39,045 nucleotides of DNA from an uncultured Pedobacter sp. Lineage in GTDB: Bacteria; Bacteroidota; Bacteroidia; Sphingobacteriales; Sphingobacteriaceae. Location of the stretch: NCBI GenBank assembly GCA_938008555.1, contig CALLKE010000097.1:1-39045 (forward strand), given 5' to 3'. Below are positions 35,505 through 39,045 of this stretch, one piece after another. The stretch's first letter is position 1. Each line of letters begins with the position of its first letter. Below the pieces are notes generated by a model, which worked only from the letters and a program-made list of their open reading frames with translations, searched no databases and was not told the DNA's origin. The translations under genes were made by a program, and so were the position numbers.

Positions 35505-35628
35505 ACCGAGTATTTTATACTTTAAATTGATCTTGACAAGGTTTAAAACCACTATTTGTAGCTTTATTTTACGTATTCATTTCGCTCTTTAAATTGACAT
35601 GATGCTATCACAGCCAATTTTTATCTTA

Positions 35629-35652
35629 ACCTGTGTTTGATTTTGCACAGGT
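35629..35652. promoter_or_regulatory. Inverted repeat ACCTGTG-N10-CACAGGT upstream of actA
   Basis: Perfect 7-bp arms at 35629-35635 and 35646-35652, 125 nt before the chosen actA start. It could be an operator for a dimeric regulator or an RNA hairpin in the leader. No T-tract follows. Confidence 0.4.
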
Positions 35653-35733
35653 ATTTGAAGAGTTTCTTTGCTTGATTTCATCAGTGTTTCATGAAAACTA
35701 ACTCATGATAATTTCAAACGAATTTCTAATTGG

Positions 35734-35741
35734 CAAAAGTA
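35734..35741 (-). promoter_or_regulatory. Possible -7 element for the act operon
   Basis: Minus strand reads TACTTTTG, a TAnnTTTG match about 230 nt before the actA start. No TTG -33 lies at the usual spacing, so it is a weak candidate. Confidence 0.3.
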
Positions 35742-35779
35742 TAATTTATTCGCCGAAGGATGACATTCAGCTGACAATT

Positions 35780-35803
35780 TTTAGAATTTATAATCATTCT
35801 AAA
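35780..35803 (-). terminator. AT-rich hairpin after the DHS-like gene
   Basis: TTTAGAAT (35780-35787) and ATTCTAAA (35796-35803) are exact inverted repeats with an 8-nt loop, 45 nt after the stop of the minus-strand gene. The stem is AT-rich and only a short T-poor tail follows, so terminator activity is uncertain. Confidence 0.35.
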
Positions 35804-35847
35804 TTAGAAACAAAAATCCACCAATAGAGATAACGAAGCTCCTGCAA

Positions 35848-36828
35848 TTATTGCTTTAGCACCCATGCAAATATGAGTGGAACCACAATGGTTGCGTCTG
35901 ATTCCACGATAAATTTAGGTGTATTGATATCGAGCTTGCCCCACGTAATTTTTTCATTTGGAACAGCCCCAGAGTATGAACCGTAAGAGGTTGTAGAATC
36001 AGATACTTGACAAAAGTAGCTCCAGAAAGGAATATTCTCCATCTCCATATCCTGATATAGCATTGGCACCACACAAATCGGGAAATCCCCAGCAATCCCA
36101 CCTCCTATTTGAAAAAAACCAACGCCTTTTCCTTCTGAATTTTTCACATACCAATCGGCCAACCAAGCCATGTATTCAATTCCGCTTTTCATGGTAGAAG
36201 CCTTCATCTCATTTTTAATCACATATGAGGCGAATATATTGCCCATAGTTGAGTCTTCCCATCCGGGAACAACAATAGGTAAGTTCTTCTGAGCTGCTGC
36301 TAACATCCATGAATTTTTCGGATCAATTTCATAGTACTGCTCTAGCTCTCCACTAAGCAGCATTTTATACATAAACTCATGTGGAAAATAACGCTCACCG
36401 GCTTCATCCGCATCTTTCCATACCCGATGAATGTGTTTTTGTAGCCTACGAAACGCTTCTTCTTCGGGGATACAGGTGTCGGTCACTCGATTGTAATGAT
36501 TTTCTAAAAGATCCCATTCATCTTGCGGGCTTAAATCGCGGTAGTTAGGAACACGTTTATAGTGAGAGTGTGCTACTAAATTCATGATATCTTCCTCCAA
36601 ATTGGCACCCGTACATGAAATGATATCCACTTTATCTTGGCGAATCATTTCAGCCAGTGAAATTCCTAGTTCAGCCGTACTCATCGCACCAGCTAAGGTG
36701 ATCATCATTTTACCACCCTCAATCAAATGAGTCTCGTAGCCTTTAGCTGCGTCTACCAATGCAGCTGCATTAAAATGTAAATAGTTTTTTTCTACAAAAC
36801 GGGATATGGGTCCTCTCTCCATGTTCAT
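35848..36828 (-). CDS. Deoxyhypusine-synthase-like enzyme
   Basis: Member of the deoxyhypusine synthase family, 326 residues, close to the normal length. The NAD and spermidine-binding fold is recognisable: TLAGAMSTAELGISLAEMI, DIISCTGANLEEDI, then GGGIAGDFPICVVPML. The C-terminal SYGSYSGAVPNEKITWGKLD aligns with the eukaryotic active-site loop, and the catalytic lysine is conserved (K298 in WGK). Eukaryotic and archaeal members modify eIF5A; bacteria lack eIF5A, so the substrate is probably a small polyamine, for example aminobutyl transfer to make homospermidine, but this is inference. It stands alone between act and the divergent PEBP-like lipoproteins. Confidence 0.88.
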   Translation of the reverse strand: MNMERGPISRFVEKNYLHFNAAALVDAAKGYETHLIEGGKMMITLAGAMSTAELGISLAEMIRQDKVDIISCTGANLEEDIMNLVAHSHYKRVPNYRDLSPQDEWDLLENHYNRVTDTCIPEEEAFRRLQKHIHRVWKDADEAGERYFPHEFMYKMLLSGELEQYYEIDPKNSWMLAAAQKNLPIVVPGWEDSTMGNIFASYVIKNEMKASTMKSGIEYMAWLADWYVKNSEGKGVGFFQIGGGIAGDFPICVVPMLYQDMEMENIPFWSYFCQVSDSTTSYGSYSGAVPNEKITWGKLDINTPKFIVESDATIVVPLIFAWVLKQ

Positions 36829-36850
36829 AAATTCAATTGTATTAGAACCG

Positions 36851-36858
36851 CAAAATTA
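36851..36858 (-). promoter_or_regulatory. Candidate -7 element for the DHS-like gene
   Basis: Minus strand reads TAATTTTG, a TAnnTTTG match 22 nt before the start codon. No convincing -33 TTG was found. Confidence 0.35.
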
Positions 36859-36978
36859 AAATTTAGTATTGAGTATTAAACGCTCGTATTCATAATTTAT
36901 CATGTTAATACCTCATCATCATTGACAGAGTAATCACTCTTCAATTTATTTGCCCTGGCACAATATTATCCACTCAGA

Positions 36979-36986
36979 TAGGTTTG
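36979..36986 (+). promoter_or_regulatory. Candidate -7 element for the first PEBP-like gene
   Basis: TAGGTTTG is a perfect TAnnTTTG match 46 nt before the start at 37033. A TTTG at 36949-36952 is 26 nt upstream, somewhat too far for a -33 element. Confidence 0.4.
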
Positions 36987-37032
36987 TTCCATAACAAACA
37001 ATACTGAATTATTTATTTAACAAACAAACAAA

Positions 37033-37623
37033 ATGAAAAACAATTTTAAATTTCTATTGTACGTATCCTTTATTTATTTAGTTGGGACAGGATGTAAGGA
37101 AAACGACATTACACCACAAGAGGCCTCTTTGAATAAATTTACCGTTGAATCTAGCACGCTTAATCATGACCCATATGGAATAGGCTTTGTGGGAAGTCTT
37201 TCATCACCTCAACTATCATTTAAAGACATACCCAAAGGCACCAAGCAATTTATAACGGTGCTGGAAGATAATGCAAGCTTCCTTTATTGGAGTGCAGCCA
37301 TATCGAGCACTGTTACAGATTTAGAAATTGTACATAGTGGCACTGCACCTCAGTATCATCATTTAGATGTCATGACAACTATAAGACACTACAGAACGCC
37401 TCGCATGATAAATGGTGCAACAACTTGCACATTAAGTATTTTCGCATTAAATGCCCCACTGACAGAAGATGAGTGGGCAAAAATTAAACGCCCGGAGCAA
37501 CAGATAAGTCGGGAAGAATTTATCAAAATGCTTTCAATCACCAATAACAATCGAATTTTAGGTTTAGCAAAAGCCGAATACCCCATTCAGGTTCTACAGA
37601 CGACCAGTAGGCACTCACGGTAA
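37033..37623 (+). CDS. PEBP-like (YbhB/YbcL) lipoprotein, degenerate
   Basis: Predicted lipoprotein of 196 residues with a signal ending YLVGTGC (C21). The mature part follows the phosphatidylethanolamine-binding protein pattern: SPQLSFKDIPKGTKQFITVLED (compare SPPLSWSGVPEGTKSLALIVDDPD), then FLYWSAAISS where the family has VHWVLYNI, CTLSIFALNAPL, and REEFIKML ... ILGLAKAEY near the end. The ligand-site residues are altered: the aspartate block reads LEDNAS instead of DDPDAP, and the usual HW is YW. It may have lost anion binding. A second, broken copy follows 83 bp downstream. The family call rests on motif order, not on a database search. Confidence 0.65.
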   Translation: MKNNFKFLLYVSFIYLVGTGCKENDITPQEASLNKFTVESSTLNHDPYGIGFVGSLSSPQLSFKDIPKGTKQFITVLEDNASFLYWSAAISSTVTDLEIVHSGTAPQYHHLDVMTTIRHYRTPRMINGATTCTLSIFALNAPLTEDEWAKIKRPEQQISREEFIKMLSITNNNRILGLAKAEYPIQVLQTTSRHSR

Positions 37624-37630
37624 AAAATGA

Positions 37631-37665
37631 AAAGGGATTTGATCCTCACTAAATCGAATCCCTTT
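37631..37665 (+). terminator. Hairpin after the first PEBP-like gene
   Basis: AAAGGGATT (37631-37639) and AATCCCTTT (37657-37665) are exact inverted repeats, 7 nt after the stop, with a 17-nt loop. A T-rich but interrupted stretch follows (GATATTCTCTTTT). It may terminate or process the message before the second copy. Confidence 0.45.
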
Positions 37666-37706
37666 GATATTCTCTTTTACAAAAGAAACGAAAAAACAAT
37701 TTGCAC

Positions 37707-38375
37707 ATGAAAACCAACCCACAGTTTTTATTCTGCACAATACTTGTTTATTCACTTATCATTGGGTGTCAAAAGGGAAACATCGAAGCTAGTGTGTTTA
37801 AAGTTCAATCTGATACTTTTAAGGATGAAATCGTAATTAAAGCGGGTGACAAACCAGTAGAAGACATGATATCTTCACCTCAGTTATCATGGGAGAATGC
37901 GCCTTTGAACACTGCACATTTTATCATCATCATGGATGATAATAATCCTGCAAAACCACATGCTTGGTAGATTGCTTCTGTATCAAACACAGTAAGCGGT
38001 CTTGTCAAAGTAAAACTTAATAAATCAACTCTTCCAGACCTCATCCTCATGGTAATACCTTTTACAAAGCCACTCATACCTTTCTTCTTTCCAGATCCCA
38101 ATCAGGGAGCTTTAACCAATATCATGCATTATTTTGAGGGCAATATATGGAACACATCCACCTTTTGTACATTAGAGCTATTTGCACTGGGGTCTTTATT
38201 CCAGGATGCTGATTTTTCCGAATTCAAATCTCAGTGCTATTCGATGAAAATGACTCGAGAAAAATTCAGAACATTTTGTAAAAATGTATCCGTAGATATT
38301 TTGGATTCAGCAAAGATCACCTATGCCGTTAAACATTTGAGAACACCTCCACCAGTTATACCTATACGGCAATAA
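37707..38375 (+). pseudogene. PEBP-like lipoprotein, interrupted by an in-frame TAG
   Basis: A second PEBP-like gene, read in one frame from the ATG at 37707 to the stop at 38375, with a single TAG at 37968-37970. Before the stop: a lipoprotein signal (MKTNPQFLFCTILVYSLIIGC, C21) and SPQLSWENAPLNTAHFIIIMDDNNPAKPHAW, which keeps the family's DD and H. After the stop: IASVSNTVSGL, CTLELFALGSLF and TREKFRTFCKN continue the same domain. No frameshift is present, so one base change (for example from CAG or TGG) explains it. The ATG at 38049 inside the second half is not a natural start. It is a diverged paralogue of the preceding gene. Alternatives are a sequencing error or readthrough. Confidence 0.7.
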
Positions 38376-38659
38376 GAAAAGTATTCAAGTGCTACATAAC
38401 GCCCATATAGTTCGGAGATTAGATTAGTTCAAACCTCCTCTAAACAAAAAAGAGGTGCCTCCTTATGGAAGACAACTTTTCTTGTTTTTTATATTGGAAA
38501 ACTCAAATAGGTCCAATATTCTATTTTTTGAATAAGCAAAAGGGAATTAGCTTCAGCTAATGTTCAGTCACTAGCTTTCTTAGCTCACCCTCTTTGTATT
38601 CATTTGATTTTGAAAATACTGTGTTAGACTACACAGTACACACTCTATAATCAGCCTTA
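38376..38659. other. 284-bp intergenic region rich in short palindromes
   Basis: Between the PEBP pseudogene and the convergent small lipoprotein. It contains CCTCT/AGAGG (38437-38455), the tight palindrome ATTAGCTTCAGCTAAT (38546-38561) and the hairpin at 38617-38638. No reading frame of note. Confidence 0.5.
38617..38638 (-). terminator. Terminator hairpin of the small lipoprotein gene
   Basis: TACTGTGT (38617-38624) and ACACAGTA (38631-38638) are exact inverted repeats with a 6-nt loop. On the minus strand the stem is followed by TTTT. It lies 21 nt after the stop of the lipoprotein gene. Confidence 0.55.
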
Positions 38660-38956
38660 TTATACTGCAGAAGCTTTTACTTCACCTGTTGGAGCTGCAG
38701 GAGCTTTTACTTCACCTGTTGGAGCTACAGGAGCTTTTACTTCACCTGTTGGAGCCGCAGGAGCTTTTACTTCACCTGTTGGAGCTACAGGAGTTATTGT
38801 TGGACTTACTGCTCCTTCTTTTTTGTTTTTGTCCTCTACTTTTGCTTCTGTTTTTTGTGCAGTAGCAGCAGGTTTCTGATCATTTTTTTTGCAGCTTGTA
38901 GCTGTAGTCATTAAAATAGCAGCAGCAACAGCTGGTAATAAAATTAATTTTCTCAT
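38660..38956 (-). CDS. Small Ala/Pro/Lys-rich lipoprotein with tandem decapeptide repeats
   Basis: Small predicted lipoprotein of 98 residues, function unknown. The signal peptide ends MTTATSC (C22), followed by KKNDQK, a charged leader typical of Bacteroidota surface lipoproteins. Residues about 23-55 are Lys/Glu/Ala-rich. The C-terminal 40 residues are four copies of a 10-residue unit of the form APTGEVKAPA, encoded by a perfect 30-bp tandem repeat. The low-complexity, extended character suggests a spacer or peptidoglycan/surface-exposed tail, but no function is assigned. It is transcribed toward the PEBP pseudogene and has a terminator-like hairpin just after its stop. Confidence 0.75.
   Translation of the reverse strand: MRKLILLPAVAAAILMTTATSCKKNDQKPAATAQKTEAKVEDKNKKEGAVSPTITPVAPTGEVKAPAAPTGEVKAPVAPTGEVKAPAAPTGEVKASAV
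38671..38790 (-). repeat. Four-copy 30-bp tandem repeat
   Basis: Units at 38671-38700, 38701-38730, 38731-38760 and 38761-38790 are nearly identical; they differ only at the first base and at two bases near the 3' end. The unit length is a multiple of three, so copy-number change would keep the reading frame. Confidence 0.9.
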
Positions 38957-39045
38957 GATTTTTTAATTAAAATAAGAAGTAACTATTATGCGCAGATTCA
39001 ACTCGCCAATGCAACTTTTTGATTCAAATAACGGAAGAAAAGATC

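Larger units (their letters stand above)
35505..35847. other. Region between actA and the DHS-like gene
   Basis: About 340 bp without a gene. It holds two inverted repeats (35629-35652 and 35780-35803) and one -7-like element on the minus strand (35741-35734). The act promoter should be here. No long reading frame is convincing. Confidence 0.5.

Noticed and set aside
37968..37970. TAG as a pyrrolysine codon
   Set aside because: No Pyl-type gene, no pylT and no methylamine context in the window; a plain nonsense mutation is simpler.
38049..38375. Independent small gene starting at 38049
   Set aside because: It is in the same frame as the upstream part and continues the same PEBP-like domain; there is no signal peptide or ribosome site.
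38671..38790. Regular 30-bp repeats resembling a CRISPR array
   Set aside because: The units are directly contiguous with no spacers and lie in frame inside a lipoprotein gene.
1..39045. Mobile elements, phage or defence systems
   Set aside because: No transposase, integrase, terminal inverted repeats, restriction-modification or toxin-antitoxin genes were found on either strand.

Overview
The window looks like chromosomal DNA of a low-GC member of the Bacteroidota. The nearest gene order I recognise is that of the Sphingobacteriales, but the genus cannot be fixed from the sequence alone. Supporting signs are the short divergent FtsL, the long MraY with a periplasmic insertion, the FtsZ tail ending near NNSFLHDN, TAnnTTTG-type -7 elements, the complete Alternative Complex III (act) operon next to a caa3/aa3-type oxidase, and SusD-free, lipoprotein-rich flanks. 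I see no rRNA, tRNA, CRISPR array, transposase or integrase.

Layout. (1) 32-1477: an astacin-type secreted or lipid-anchored metalloprotease, then a 305-bp gap holding a clear MraZ operator. (2) 1783-18277, plus strand: the division and cell-wall (dcw) cluster mraZ-rsmH-ftsL-ftsI-murE-mraY-murD-[outer-membrane beta-barrel gene]-ftsW-murG-murC-ftsQ-ftsA-ftsZ. Most genes overlap or abut. The beta-barrel gene between murD and ftsW is the one foreign item. MurE carries the DNPR motif, so the peptidoglycan should contain meso-diaminopimelate. (3) 18278-18480: a convergent junction with three perfect inverted repeats. (4) 18461-35504, minus strand: a respiratory supercluster. In transcription order it runs actA-actB-actC-actD-actE-actF-coxII-coxI, then a terminator, then ctaA-ctaB-coxIII-coxIII-like-coxIV-SCO-DUF420. 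This encodes a quinol:cytochrome c oxidoreductase (ACIII), its partner cytochrome oxidase, the heme O and heme A synthases, and copper and assembly factors. Together these form a complete quinol-to-oxygen electron-transfer chain. (5) 35848-36828, minus: a deoxyhypusine-synthase-like enzyme. (6) 37033-38375, plus: two tandem diverged PEBP-like lipoproteins; the second is interrupted by an in-frame TAG. (7) 38660-38956, minus: a small lipoprotein with a four-copy 30-bp tandem repeat.

Most of the window is conserved core machinery. The points most worth a second look are the MraZ operator, the barrel gene embedded in dcw with a structured ftsW leader, the degenerate PEBP lipoprotein pair, the orphan deoxyhypusine-synthase-like enzyme with its catalytic lysine intact, and the repeat-bearing lipoprotein. 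I did not find a convincing wholly new multi-gene system.
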